Source: Sternotherus odoratus
Taxonomy: Eukaryota; Chordata; Testudines; Kinosternidae
Direction of reading: 5' to 3'
DNA: 64,000 nucleotides
NCBI GenBank assembly: GCA_032164245.1
Contig: JAVMKO010000001.1
Location: 249,559,644 to 249,623,643, forward strand
Shown: positions 11,285 to 22,829 of the stretch, in pieces
Position numbering within the stretch: position 1 is the first letter of the stretch
Layout: each line of letters opens with the position of its first letter
Translations under genes and position numbers: made by a program
The notes under the pieces: generated by a model
Told to the model about the DNA's origin: nothing
The model's input: only the letters and a program-made list of their open reading frames with translations
The model's database searches: none

Positions 11285-12127
11285 TTTATGTTTCATCAGA
11301 GATTGGCTACCTTTCAATATGAAATGAATACGCTCTACCTAGCTGTTCTAGGGTTTTTTACTTTACTCTAAGTAAGTCATTAGTGTATTGTCCCTAAAAC
11401 TAACTTGCACAGAATAAAAATATTTTTTCAGAACTATATGAATGATGACATCCACCAGGCATTACTCTATGGGCTGCTCTGAAAGACATCCAAAATCTCT
11501 TCCCATGCGCTGCCCTTCTTTTCAGTTTCCCTCTCCCCTCCAGTTCCCCATCCATGTCCATGACTGAATATGGACCACAGTGAAAATGATGAGAATAACA
11601 AGTTTAATGAATAAATCCAGGGAAAGTGTTGTTGAAAGCACCTGGTATTTCCTCAATAATCTCATCATGAGTTAAGCTATTTTGGCCAATGATATCTTAC
11701 AACCCACCCATCTTGCTTGCATGCAGGAATAGATGAGCTTTCTATATTCTTTTGAAAATGGGCCATCCGGTGAATGCACGATTGTATCACCATGAAAATC
11801 TAAAACTACTGTGAACAGATTTCTTTACTCCCTCCTGTGTGCACCATAGAAATACATAGCTGCTGATTACTTCATAAATTATAGCCACTGTGACTCATGC
11901 TTCAACTACGTATAAAGAATAGAACTTTTATAAACTGAGCCAAATTAAAATACATTAAGATAGAAATGTTAATATGTACTGTACCAAGCCCAAAATGGCA
12001 CTGAATGAAAACTAATGCAAATTAGTTTTAGGAACAATACACTAATGACTCAGACCCTAGAACAGCTAGGTAGAGCCTATTCCTTTCATATTGAAAGGTA
12101 GCCAGTCTTTGATGAAACATTACACAG
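11285..12127. repeat. Unidentified inverted repeat pair (arms about 120 bp)
   Basis: The segment 11285-11405 recurs in reverse complement at about 12005-12127. Shared words are GGCTACCTTTCAATATGAAA, CTCTACCTAGCTGTTCTAGG, GTCATTAGTGTATTGT and CCTAAAACTAA. Left and right arms differ by scattered substitutions and one small insertion. The roughly 600-bp spacer shows no open frame and no known repeat. The pair may be terminal repeats of an unrecognised DNA element, or two opposed copies of a short unknown repeat. No target duplication was recognised. Confidence 0.75.
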
Positions 12128-12584
12128 TTTGAGGCACCCTTAGGGAATAAACAAAACCAAACCCTGTAGCAATAGTATTAGAACCAGACTCTGTACTTGG
12201 ATGGGACATCCCTGAAGAAAACTGAAGTAGACAGCATGAAATGATGTTTCTGATGCAGTAGGTGCCATCGTTTCCTCTGACTCAGTATGTATCCAATGCC
12301 CCCAAGCAAGATGCTAGGGGTCACTTTTCTGCTGGAGATTTTGTTTTTCTGAGAAATGAATAGGATACCTGCCTATTTGGGGTCATTAAAAATTCTGTGG
12401 CACTTTCCCTAATGCTGCGGGTATTTGACCTCAGTGCCTGGACTTCCCTAGCTAAATTCTCCCAGCAATCTCAAGTTGATATGATATTCTTTGTCACTTT
12501 CTGTCCTGCTGTTAAATAGCGATTGTGTTTCAACCCTGAGAGAGCTGCATTTCAATAATGAGTGAAGAGATCACTAACCAGCTC

Positions 12585-12715
12585 AATTTGCATCTGATGA
12601 AATGGGCTGTAAAAGCCCACAAAAGCTCATGCTTAAATAAATTTGTTAGTCTCTCTAAGGTTCCACAAGTACTCCTCGTTCTTTTTGCGGACACGGCTGC
12701 TACGCTGAAACCTGT
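12585..12715 (-). repeat. Turtle tRNA-derived SINE, 3'-truncated
   Basis: This is the reverse complement of the SINE body seen at 1129-1451. It contains TAAATAAATTTGTTAGTCTC, CACAAGTACTCCT and GTTCTTTTTGCGGA, then the 5' head CGGCTGCTACGCTGAAACC. Diverged and single-copy here. Confidence 0.75.
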
Positions 12716-13558
12716 CTCCAAGAGATGTTGTAAACCCTCAACTTCCATCAAAGCCAATGGATGCTTAGAGATTTGCAATTTCCAGTTCTGGTTGCTTTGG
12801 AATCTTACAGCATGAAAGGTACTGTATAAATATGCTATTTGTCATTATTTTATTATAATATAATGGAGGTAAAATTAGCAGGTCCATAAGTAAGATTGTT
12901 GAGGTTTTTTTCCATTAATGCAGAAACTTAAATCCCTTTGTTAAGGATGAATGATATTTCACCTTCAAAATTACACCATTAACTCATTTTGTTGTTACAC
13001 ATAAGTTTGCTCAATAGTTTAGAAATTGGAAAGTTAACAATGGACCCCTTTTGAAATGTTATGGATTTTGTGTAATGTTTTTCAGTTCCCTCTAGTTTAA
13101 AAATAGATTTAACTATTGAAACTTTAGGTAGATCTGAATAAAATCTCATCCATAGGCTAATTTTAAAATAAATAAAGAATAACAAATGTATTAGTATTAC
13201 TCACCATACTGCTATTTATGCCATGGTAGGTGATGGGGAAAATAATATTAACCCAAAATCGATGAGCAACATTTTCAGTGTCAAATGCCAATGCGGGTAG
13301 TGTTCTATATCCAAATGCTGGCATTTTAGAGTTATGGGTCAGTCCTTTGGCAAAGCTCAAAGCCTCAAAAGCTGGGTCTCTGCTCTAACTGAATTTTGGA
13401 GTTTTGCTGGTCAGTCACCTTTATGGGCTGTGGCGCTCTGTGAAGTATGCACCTAGATATCAGTTAGTAGCTCACAATGAATATCCTGAACAGCTAGTAC
13501 ATGAATACTTTGAGAGCAACAGGGCAATAGTCGCCATGCCCTGCATTCTGCAGTGTTA
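12716..13558. other. Intergenic, no gene seen
   Basis: AT-rich DNA with no named repeat and no exon. Confidence 0.45.
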
Positions 13559-13678
13559 GTGTTGCCAGCCCTCCAGGATTGGCCTGCAGTCTCCAGGAAT
13601 TAACGATTGGTCTGTAATTAAAGATTATGTCCTGGGATGAAATCTCCAGGAATACGTCCAACCAAAACTGGCAACCCT
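13559..13678. mobile_element. Short palindromic DNA element
   Basis: The left end GTTGCCAGCCCTCCAGGATT pairs with a right end ending ACTGGCAACCC. The interior holds GTCTCCAGGAATTAA and its imperfect partner ATCTCCAGGAATACG. This matches a common small turtle DNA repeat by memory. The superfamily is uncertain. Confidence 0.6.
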
Positions 13679-14705
13679 ATGCAGTGTCCCTGACCTCCCT
13701 AAAGTTAAGAAGTAATCAGGGCATTGACAACTAAAGGAGGAATAGCCAGGTAGCCTATGATGCCTGGGTGATCTTAAAAACTCTCGAGTACGCTGGGATC
13801 TAAGGGTACTAGCTTGATCCTCTTGGGCTGCTTAAAATCTGCGGCTCCTAAAAGCAAGCTAGCTCTTAAGCAAGGCAAGTGCATTAGAACTTACAACTCT
13901 AGGACAAGATTTTCCAAAATGGGTGCCAAAAATAGGATCCTAATTCCATAGTTAGGCATCTGAATTAGAAGCCTGATTTTCAAAGAAGCTGAGCATCCTG
14001 GAGCCCTCACTGACTTCTGGGTGACTGTAACTGTCCATGTGTGCAAATCATGGCACAGCATCAAGGCTTTAAAAAGACAAAGCAGCTGGAGAGCAAGGAA
14101 AAGTGATACAACATCCGAGCAAAGTGATCAGGGTGATGATAGGAACATGTCATTCATTCCATGGTTGTTTCCTTTTAAGCTATGCACAGGAAGTTCCATT
14201 CCTCTTATCCTCTTTCTATCATGTAACCCCCCCTGACATGCCTCACAGCAATTTCTAACTTCATATCCGGTATCCTTGTGTCCTTTCCTTTCAACATTAG
14301 ATCCTGGCAGTGGTAAACAAAATGAAAAAGGGTATAGATAAGGTAAATCAGATGCTCCATTTACCCTTTTTCATAGTGAACAAAGTGGCATTCATTGAAA
14401 TGTAAAGGGATCGTATTTAAAACTGATAAATTGGCATTGCTTTATACACAGCCCACTCTTAGCATGTGAAACTCACTAGATTAGTCACTTGGTGCCTGAT
14501 GCAATGCCCACTTAAGTCAATGGGACTTACTGGATCAGGCCCATGTAGGAATAGTGAGAACATTCATAGTTGCATTAGATAGGATATCTTTTTCAAAGAA
14601 TAGAGATATGTGCTCATGCTTTGGACACAAGGTGCTAAATGTCAGAGATATGAAATTTGCAATGGTGACGAAGCCCTGTCAGTCCCAGAATATTAGAGAG
14701 AGAGA
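13679..14705. other. Intergenic, no gene seen
   Basis: It contains weak remnants of short palindromic repeats (near 13905-14010 and 14485-14550, the latter with AAGTCAATGGGACTTACTGG). No coding evidence. Confidence 0.4.
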
Positions 14706-14862
14706 AGGTGGGTGAGGTAATATCTTTTATTGGACAGACTTCTGCTGCTGAGAGAGACAAGCTTTTGAACTTCTTGAGCTTTTTCTCAGGTCTGCGTAGC
14801 TCGAAAGCTTGTTTCTCTCACCAACAGACGTTGTTCCAATAAAATACATTATCTCTCCCTCC
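14706..14862. mobile_element. Palindromic element, family C, copy 1
   Basis: The left end reads AGGTGGGTGAGGTAATATCT and continues TTTATTGGAC. The right end carries the complement, TTCCAATAAAATACATTATC. The centre has a pair of opposed AAGCTTTTGAA/TCGAAAGCTT blocks. Related copies are at 33127-33265 and 50149-50235. It is a non-autonomous inverted-repeat element. The superfamily is not established. Confidence 0.65.
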
Positions 14863-15499
14863 TTATTAGAAATTATGAAGAAATTTCCCCTATGTTCTGA
14901 TTATTCTTTAATTATTAGGTTTATTGCGCCTTTCTCTGTAGCAGCTGTAACTGGCCACCTTTAGAGACAAGTTACAGGAGTATATTATAGACGGATCCAA
15001 TATGGCAATTCCTATGTTTCCTATGATGAGATGAGAGAAGGGAAAAGAGATGGATAGAATAAGACTCTTCCAAAATAATTTTCCTGGGCTCCTCCAGATT
15101 TTAAAGTCAGTCTTGCATTATGCAACAGTAAAATGGCAAGCTGCATTCCAAGGTAGAGGACTTCATGCTGCTCTGCATAACGTCTTAGTTATCAAGGAGC
15201 TATTTCAATAAAGATCTTTTATGCAAACCTGGTTGAATAGTTTGTGATTTCTAATACAATGATCCATACATACTTGGACACTTCTCCATGAGTTTGTTCA
15301 GAAAAGTCCTGTCAATAAGATTTATAATCTTTCACTCCTCTCCAGTACAAGGATGTTTGATGAAATGGGATGTGTGTGATCATTCCTGTGTCACTTCAGA
15401 TTAAAGTACAGTATTGGAGTTTTTACATGATGGACACAGTCCAAAAGAAGAGCACAATCTCCTTCATGGCTTATTTCTAAAAGTGCTAATATAGTATAC
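14863..15499. other. Intergenic, no gene seen
   Basis: AT-rich unique-looking DNA with no supported feature. Confidence 0.45.
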
Positions 15500-16400
15500 T
15501 AGCGAAAATACTCGGCGTTGCTCGGGTCAGTCAGAGGTGGGGAGGGGGAAGAGAGCTGAGCGAGTGCGGAGTCCGTTGGAGGGGGCAGAGAGCAAACCTG
15601 ACACCCCCACCTCACCCCCCCCCGACCAAACCCGACACCCCCACCGCACTTACCCCTCAACCAACCCCGACTCACATTTTCACCCCCCCACCCAAACCCA
15701 ACACCCCATCTCCCCCCTACCAACCCCAACACCCCCTGACCAATACCCACACCTCACTCCCCGTAGACCAAACCTGACACACCCACCTCACTTCCCCCCC
15801 AACCAAACCTGACACCCCTGCCTACCACCACAAACAAACCCGACACCCACATCTCACTTACCCCTCGACCAACCCCAACCCCCCTCTTCACCCCCCCAAC
15901 CAAACCTAACACCCCCATCTTACCCCCCCACCAAACCCAACACCCCCTGACCAACCCCAATCCCCACACCTCACCCCCCCAGACACCTTCCCACCCCCCC
16001 AGACCAAACCCGACACCCCTGGCTCACTTACCCCCCCGACCAAACCCAACACCCCCACCTCACCCCCCCGACCAAACCCAACACCCCTACCTCACCCCCC
16101 CGACCAAATCTGACACCCCCACCTCACTTACCCTTCGACCAAACCCAACTCGGGTCCGTCGGAGTGGGGAGGGGGCAGAGAGCTGAGGGATTCCGGGGTC
16201 CGTAGGAGGGGGGAGGGGCAGAGAGCTGAGGGATTCTGGGGTTCCGTTGGAGGGGGGAGGGGCAGAGAGCTGAGGGATTCCGGGGTTCCGTTGGAGGGGG
16301 GAGGGGGGCAGAGAGCTGAGTGAGTGCGATGTTTGTTGGAGGGGGTATTATGACATCATAACTATGTCACAGAGAACAGCAGCTGCCCAGCTGATGTGAT
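15500..16400. repeat. Strand-asymmetric C-rich minisatellite and GA-rich repeats
   Basis: Bases about 15600-16150 are almost free of G on the + strand. They are built from irregular units containing ACCAAACCCGACACCCCCAC and CTCACTTACCCCCC. Bases 16150-16330 switch to G-rich units of about 55 bases built on GGGGCAGAGAGCTGAGGGAT. The block begins with ACTCGGCGTTGCTCGGGT at about 15510 and is followed by a non-repetitive tail to 16540. Apparent open frames here are repeat artefacts. The parent element is not identified. Confidence 0.75.
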
Positions 16401-16553
16401 TGGCCTTTAAAGAATTTCACCCCTGGGGGGCGTCAGAGGTAAGATTTGAAAAATTTTCGACTCTTACGGTCATTAGGACCCCAAGACCTCTAACTGTACC
16501 AAATTTCAAGTCTCTAGCTCAAACGGTGTGGAAGGAGTAAGCTTACATACATA

Positions 16554-17006
16554 CCGTATTTTTCGTCTTATAGGACGCTCCGGCCTATAAGACGCCCCCT
16601 CGTTTTTTAATAAAAAATCCGGACAAAAAAAAAAAAGCGCCTCGCTCTCCCGTCCCCGCCGCGCGGGCGGGCTGCCGAAGTTCCCCCCTCCCCGCCGCGG
16701 GCGGGCTGCCGGGGTTCCCCCCTCCCCGCCGGACCAAAAAAAAAAAAAAAAAAAAAAAAAAAAAGCGCCTCGCTCTCCCGTCCCCGCCGCGCGGGCGGGC
16801 TGCCGGGAGCGCGCCCGCGGCGGGGAGGGGGGAACCGGGACGCTCCCGGCAGCCCGCCCGCGCGGCGGGGACGGGAGAGCGAGGCGGTTTTTTTTTTTTT
16901 TTTTTTTTGGTCCGGTGGGGAGGGGGAACCTCGGCAGCCCGCCCGTGGTGGGGAGGGGGGAACCTCGGCAGCCCGCCCGCGCGGCGGGGACGGGAGAGCG
17001 AGGCGC

Positions 17007-17037
<31 letters not shown>

Positions 17038-17117
17038 ATTCGCCCTATAAGACGCACCAACTTTTTCCCCCCCGTTTTGGGGAAGAAAAAGTGCGTCTTA
17101 TAGGGCGAAAAATACGG
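16554..17117. mobile_element. Pogo-like short element with nested GC/poly(A) palindrome
   Basis: The terminal repeats are CCGTATTTTTCGTCTTATAG on the left and the complement of CCGTATTTTTCGCCCTATAA on the right, each bordered by TA (16552-16553, 17118-17119). The interior is a self-complementary structure. A run of A at about 16735-16764, followed by GCGCCTCGCTCTCCCG, faces a matching CGGGAGAGCGAGGCG followed by a run of T at about 16870-16907. Flanking GC-rich blocks are repeated again on each side. There is no transposase. The ends resemble those of the full-length element at 29227-32402. Confidence 0.75.
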
Positions 17118-17153
17118 TACATACACGCATACACCATTTGACTTTTATATATA

Positions 17154-17539
17154 CAGTAAACTCTCGATTTAACGGACCTCGATTTAACGGACTTCGGATG
17201 CAACGGACAAAATTTCTGAGCAAGTCTGATGCATTCCTGATCCATTTCTGGCAGGCTGACTGCCGGCTCCCAGCTGCCGCCCGGGTCCAGGCAGCAGGCG
17301 GGCTGGCTGCCAGCTCCCGGCTACCGCCCGGGTCCCAGCAGCGGGCGGGCTGGCTGCCGGCTCCATGCTATCGCCCGGGTCCAGGCAGCGGGCGGGCTGC
17401 GGAGCTGTCGCCCCGACCCTGTGGCGGGCGGGCTGCTGCTCCGACAGCTCATTTTTTTTTATTATTATTAAATAACGGACTTTTTGATTTAATGGACACC
17501 CCCTCACCCGAATTAGTCCGTTAAATGGAGGTTTTACTG
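17154..17539. mobile_element. Pogo/Tigger-like short element with GC-rich core
   Basis: The left end is CAGTAAACTCTCGATTTAAC and the right end complements to CAGTAAAACCTCCATTTAAC. TA lies at both borders. The interior (about 17255-17450) is a GC-rich tandem array with units containing GGCAGCGGGCGGGCTG. It starts only 36 bases after the preceding element. No coding capacity. Confidence 0.75.
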
Positions 17540-19680
17540 TATAGATATAAAGTCTCTCTCCATAATGAACCAAAACACATCTTAGAAATAGCAGTATAGC
17601 AGTGCTTAGGGATTACTTGCAGTACTATATATTTGGATGGATTATTTAATTATTTTTGTATCTCCACGCTCAGTCTGAGTTGTAAGACTGAAGATACCAA
17701 TAGGTGGGCCATCATCAAATGGCAGTCAAGTTATCATCTACAAGGTGTTGGCATGTAAATTTGGGATTTAATTAGGATGCTCGGCAAAACAGAATCTGAA
17801 GAAGCTGGAAATGATAGTTTTGGTAAACTTCATGGTTTAAACTGAATCACAGTAAAATTTCATGGTCATGAAAATGGCAAACTGACCAGTTTAGTCTCCA
17901 ACTTCTATCTGTGACCACTTTAATTACCAGGGCTGAGATTATGTACTGCAGCCTATGATGGCTTTAAATCACCTTTGTGTGCTCTTGATACTGGGCTGCT
18001 CTGCAGGCTGGAGAGATATCTCGTGTAATTGGCATAGGCCAGGGGCTTGTCCAAATTGCATCGGCCTCGTTAGGCTGCCATACAGACTATAGTCCTGTCT
18101 CAGTGCAGAGGCTTGGACTACATGCCTTATCGAGGTCCCTTCTAGTCCTACATTTCTCTGTTTTTATAGCATTGTTCAGAATCTCCACTCTGCTGCGTAC
18201 AACGCTTCCCCGGATGTTTCTCTGTCATCCACAGTCCCACCCCAGCACAAACCTTACACAAGGGCTTGCAAGGGGATCTTTGCTAGACAACTTTATGGCC
18301 ATCTTCTACAGTGTCTGCATTGGGAAAATTCTCCCTTGATCAGATATAGAGCTTTCAGGCTGTCTGCCCAGAGGCGCTAAAACAGGGATGAGGATCTCAT
18401 TCCAAGATTTTGTACATATTTCAAATCTTGGTACCTCTGGAATCTTTGAGGTAAATCAAGGAAGATTTTGTGACAACCTTCAGTTAATCAGTCCCCAAAC
18501 ATTATTGTGATGTGTTTGAATCTGGTAGCATCCCTTTAAATAGTCTGAGCGCCCTTTAGTGCATGCATTTTTTATGCACCAAAACCTGCCAGATCAGCTT
18601 CTTTGTCTCACCTATTGCAGGAAGGCTTTGTAAAAAGCAAAAGAAACAACAATTGGCAATTGGGATGGATCTTAATCCAGGAATACAGTGAAATAGTGAT
18701 CATGAGCTCTAGTGAAACTGAAAAGGAAACTGCAGCCTGCAGCCATTGGGACTGAGTAAACTGTTTATTTAGAAAGTAAAGTGTTAAAAATGTCTGGTTG
18801 TTTGGGAAACTGACTTGATAGCTTATAGAGGAATGGCTCATTTGTGTCAAGAATCTGCAACAGTACATAATAACTACCAATTCCATTGATGCAAAAAAGG
18901 TAGTGGTCTTATGGAGCATAATGAGTGAAACTTATAAAATGCTGCATGGTATACTGCTTCTACTAAATCCACAGAAAAAGCATTTGCCGAGATAGTGGAA
19001 ATTCTACAAAATCACCTAGCCACTGTTAATTGCCAAAGTAATTATATGCTGAATCAAAAAGCAAATGAATATGTGGACAAAATAAGAAAATTAACAGAAC
19101 ATTACCAGTTTGGAGTTTAAATAACACATTAATTTAAAGGCCTGCTGTGTGTGCTATGCAAATGAAGCAATCCAAAAACAGCTATTGACTGAGGTTGGTT
19201 TGATCCTAAAATGTGTACTAGAAATTATTGTATTAATGGAGACAGTTGGTAAAAATGGCAGGAGTTGCCACAAAACAGTAGTGGGTGTATGTAAGTAGCC
19301 CTTGCTTGATATTTAAATAGAGAGACAATTCTGAAATCTAAAACTATTTCCAACATGGGTTTTAAGTCCTGTTATTCTACCTCTGAATTTTCTCCACATG
19401 AATTTGCTAACTCTTTAGCAGTAGTTAGCAAGGTAGTTGATACTTGGGCAGCATAATACCCAGCATATTATGGTCTTAATCAGTAGATCTTATTTATGTT
19501 AGGTTAGATACAAGTTTTGTTTGTCTTTTGTCCCTGTACGCCTGTATTTAAAATGAAAATGTGAATTGAATGTAAAAGGCAATTAATTATTTGCTGCCTT
19601 TCAGATTGCTCTTATGCATCTAGGAATGGAAGAGTCTAGAATAGAAATAAAATTACCAACTTCTGACTTTTTGATCATTT
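17540..19680. other. Intergenic, no gene; one CR1 3'-end remnant
   Basis: Mostly unique AT-rich DNA. Bases about 18095-18165 contain GCTTGGACTACATGCC and GAGGTCCCTTCTAGTCCTA, which resemble the CR1 3' end in + orientation. No exon was recognised. Confidence 0.5.
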
Positions 19681-19855
19681 GTGGGTGAGGGATAGTTCAG
19701 TGGTTTGAGCATGGGCCTGCTAAACCCAGGGTTGTGAGTTCAATCCTTGAGGGGGCCATTTAGGGATCTGGGGCAAAACAAATCTGTACTAGCTCCTACT
19801 AGTGTAGGAGACTAGACTTGATGACCGTTTCAGTTCTAGGAGATAGGTATATCTC
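19681..19855 (+). repeat. tRNA-derived SINE with A and B boxes and CR1-like tail
   Basis: The 5' part is tRNA-like: an A-box-like stretch GATAGTTCAGTGGTTTGAGC and a B-box-like GGTTGTGAGTTCAATCC. The 3' part includes ACTTGATGACCGTTTCAGTT followed by GATAGGTAT repeats. It resembles the CR1 3' end, consistent with mobilisation by CR1 machinery, a known arrangement for reptilian SINEs. It is too diverged and too long to be a functional tRNA gene. Confidence 0.75.
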
Positions 19856-20400
19856 CATTTTTTAAAAAATTTGCAATTATAAGTTTGTATTTTTCCACCC
19901 ATGCATACATTAAAAATAAAACTAGATACATCCTATAGAACATCCAGTTTTGGGAGCCCAAAAACTGCTGCTGTGCGATGTTCTTTTCAGAAGCAACATA
20001 GAGAATAAGAAGCGTCCAATAACTAACCAATTTTCTTGTGTACTTACAAATGCAACATTTAGGTCAGACTCTTAAATATGAACATTTCAGTACAGTCAAT
20101 AATTTCCATTTTTAACATGATGTATGAAAACAATTTTCTGGGCAAACAATGGTGTACTGTAGGTTATGTTTTCATGGTTTCCTGGTGGTTATAAATCCTG
20201 AATGTCATAGATTTGGCAAAGTGCCATAAGAACTTCTTACTACTGAATAATCTAAAGAGAGTTGTAGAACAAAGGAAAAAGCTGTCAGAGTTTATTTTTA
20301 AAGTCTCCCTTCACATATTTAGTTCCTGTTTTGTTCTGAAATGTTTTTACTTTGCGTAAGTTTTAACATTCAGAAAAAATCACTCTGATAGTTATCAATT

Positions 20401-20520
20401 AGGGTGACCAGATAGCAGGTGTGAACATCAGGACAGGGGGGTAAGGGGTAATAGGCGCCTATATAAGACAATGCCCCAAATATACGGACTGTCTCTATAA
20501 AATCGGGATATCTGGTCACC
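20401..20520. mobile_element. Short palindromic DNA element, family B, copy 2
   Basis: Begins AGGGTGACCAGATAGCAGG and ends ATATCTGGTCACC. The interior shares GGGTAATAGGCGCCTATATA with the other family B copies. Confidence 0.7.
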
Positions 20521-22013
20521 TTATTAATTGTCCTGAACACTGAAAGGTATTTTTAATCAAATATTTAATCAGAGGTTGAAACAAAGAGGAACTTTTGGTC
20601 AAAAGCTTGTTAACTGGAGAACTGCACAGCTTTTAAAAATTATCTACTGAAGGGATGACAAGTATACAAAATATGTAAATGCTCCCTGAGACCATTTCCT
20701 TAATAGATGCTGTCAGTTCAAATTTGACTCCAAGTGTATTTGACTTCCTTAGTCCTCAAGAGTGGTGGAGCTTGTTTGTCCCACCTCTGTGACCTCTTTG
20801 GGATCAATGGACTCCTGGTTCTTTATGCTCCAAGCCCCAGCAAATGCACTGATTGTAGCCCCTAACTTGCTAGATTTCCTGGACTATACAGGTGGTAATA
20901 GTAGGGTAAATGTACGAATGTGTAGCCTCTATGACCTTGTTAGCATCTGAGAAATACCAAATGATGAAGGACTAAACAGCATTAAGAAGAAACTAACACG
21001 TTATTAAGGGAAAAAAGAGAGTGAAATTAGAAGTGGTATCGTTGGGAACAAGGGATGAAAGGAAAATCAAGCACAAGGCTCAGAGTGTTTGAGCTTGGTA
21101 GGGAGGCAGGGTATCTCTCACTCTGATATCCCTCTTTGGAATCCCCGGTACAAGGGAAGCCAAATGGCTGGCAGTTGGTTCTTTCCTAGCTAGTGGAGTC
21201 ACAGGTATCATCTTTGTGGTTGAGAGCAACCAAGGAGTTCTCTTCTTTCTCTCAATCACTGCTTGTTTAGGCTCAGTGTGCATGTTTGGGTAGCCCCAAT
21301 CATATGCAGGCTGTCTTGGGCCTATAGTTGGTCAGATCCCTGGTTCTGTAGCTCCTTCTCTCAGGCTGTTTTGGTCTCAGGAACATAGGTTAAGCCAACC
21401 TTTGGGGATCCTGGGGAGAGTCCTTCATTTTTGAGCATTTTCAGAGGATCCTTGCTCCAAGCTGCTAAGCAATCATTCTACTTTGTGTTATTTCTTCCTT
21501 CTGCTGCTTGGGTTGCATCTGTGGTATAGCTCCTGCTTGCAGGCTGCTAAAATGACAGGGGAGCCTCTATACACATTTTACTAAATCAAAAGATGTTGCC
21601 ATAAAATGAAGAATGAATCCAGTTGGAACACCATTTTTTAATGTGCTCAAAAAATAAGACGAGAGCAAGAGCCCCTGCAGCGTATACAATTATGTTTATA
21701 TTGTTGTAACAATGCATGAGAACCTGCAAGTGATATTGACTGTAAACTCTGAATATGTCATCAGACTTGGAGTACAGGTTAGCGACTCTCTTGCAGTGCT
21801 GAATTTAACAAATGACAAGAGATGTTCTCAGGGACTAAAGGAGAGAATGGGTTGAGACTGCACTGTTATTGCCTCCATGTGAGCATCCCTTGAGATGGAC
21901 TTCCCAGAACATAATCTTCTGCTTCCTATTCTCCCTGTAGTAGGGGGCTTCCTTCTACTTTCATTGATATCATCAAGACTCAATCTATTGAGGTCAGTAC
22001 CAGTGGGGGCAGG
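20521..22013. other. Intergenic, no gene seen
   Basis: Unique-looking DNA with no exon. Base composition rises in GC toward the promoter region. Confidence 0.45.
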
Positions 22014-22021
22014 CCCTAGCT

Positions 22022-22425
22022 CAGGGGTCTCAAACATGCGGCCCCGTGTCCCGCGAAGCCCTTCCCTGCGGCCCGCCAGGCTTCCTGTCCCCCCCCCCCC
22101 CATAGCAGTTTGCAGGAGGGAGGGGCCAGAAGCAGAGGCTTCTCTGCTGCCTGGCTGGGCCACGCGTGTTTCTAGCTCTGGACTTCCTATATTGCTCTTG
22201 CTTTGTTTGCCAAACAGCTTTGGTGGTGCCTAGCGCTTTCCAGGAAGGAATGGGGAGCTGCGTGCTCAGAGGAGGAGGTGGGGCAGGGGTGGGACCTCTT
22301 GGAAGGGGTGGAGTGGGGGCGGAGCTGGGGCAGCGAGGGTGTGTGCGTGTGTCAGTGGTGCGGCCCTCGGGCCAGTGCACTAGTCCTCATGCGGCCCTCG
22401 TGGTCATTTGAGTTTGAGACCCCTG
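22022..22425. mobile_element. hAT element with perfect 8-bp target duplication
   Basis: The left end is CAGGGGTCTCAAACATGCGG and the right end GAGTTTGAGACCCCTG. The 8-bp sequence CCCTAGCT occurs immediately outside both ends (22014-22021 and 22426-22433), exactly the duplication expected for hAT. The interior is GC-rich and has GCGGCCCTCG near the right end. No transposase. Confidence 0.9.
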
Positions 22426-22729
22426 CCCTAGCTGAAGAATCTGGAAAAGATGTTGGGCTTTTTAACTTTTGTACTTCCCTACCACTAAGGACATCTAAAC
22501 TCATGAAGGCTGGCCTGGGGAAGAAGAGAGAGGCAGCTGAGTGCAGATCTCTGAGATCGAAAGCCTGGCTAGAGCTGAAGAGAGGGTTTGTGGGGGAGTC
22601 AGTACACGTTCCCTCTTTTGAATGTCCTATTGTGAAGCCTTTGAGAGTCCCAGCGTTCTCTGTGCACTGGGATGGGTTTATTAGAAGACTGGAGTTGGGC
22701 TGGCATGGGTGGTTGTTTTTTGCTGGCCT
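22426..22729. other. Upstream flank, no gene seen
   Basis: About 300 bases of mixed composition between two DNA elements. Open frames here do not resemble known proteins. Confidence 0.4.
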
Positions 22730-22829
22730 AGGGTGACAAGACAGCAAGAGTAAAAAATCGGGTCAGGGGTTGGGGGGTAATAGGAGCCTATATAAGAAAA
22801 AGACCCCAAAATCGGGACATCTGATCACC
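22730..22829. mobile_element. Short palindromic DNA element, family B, copy 3
   Basis: Starts AGGGTGACAAGACAGCAAG, contains GGTAATAGGAGCCTATATA and ends ATCTGATCACC. The same family as the copies at 8727 and 20401. Confidence 0.65.

Noticed and set aside
15499..15969. Open frames on both strands in the C-rich block
   Set aside because: Low-complexity Pro/Thr or Gly/Val/Trp translations from a G-poor repeat. No gene.
19681..19760. A functional tRNA gene
   Set aside because: A and B boxes are recognisable, but no proper cloverleaf or anticodon arm could be drawn, and the sequence continues into a SINE body.
22022..22425. A CpG-island promoter upstream of AKAP11
   Set aside because: The GC-rich stretch has hAT ends and a perfect 8-bp target duplication, so it is a transposed element.
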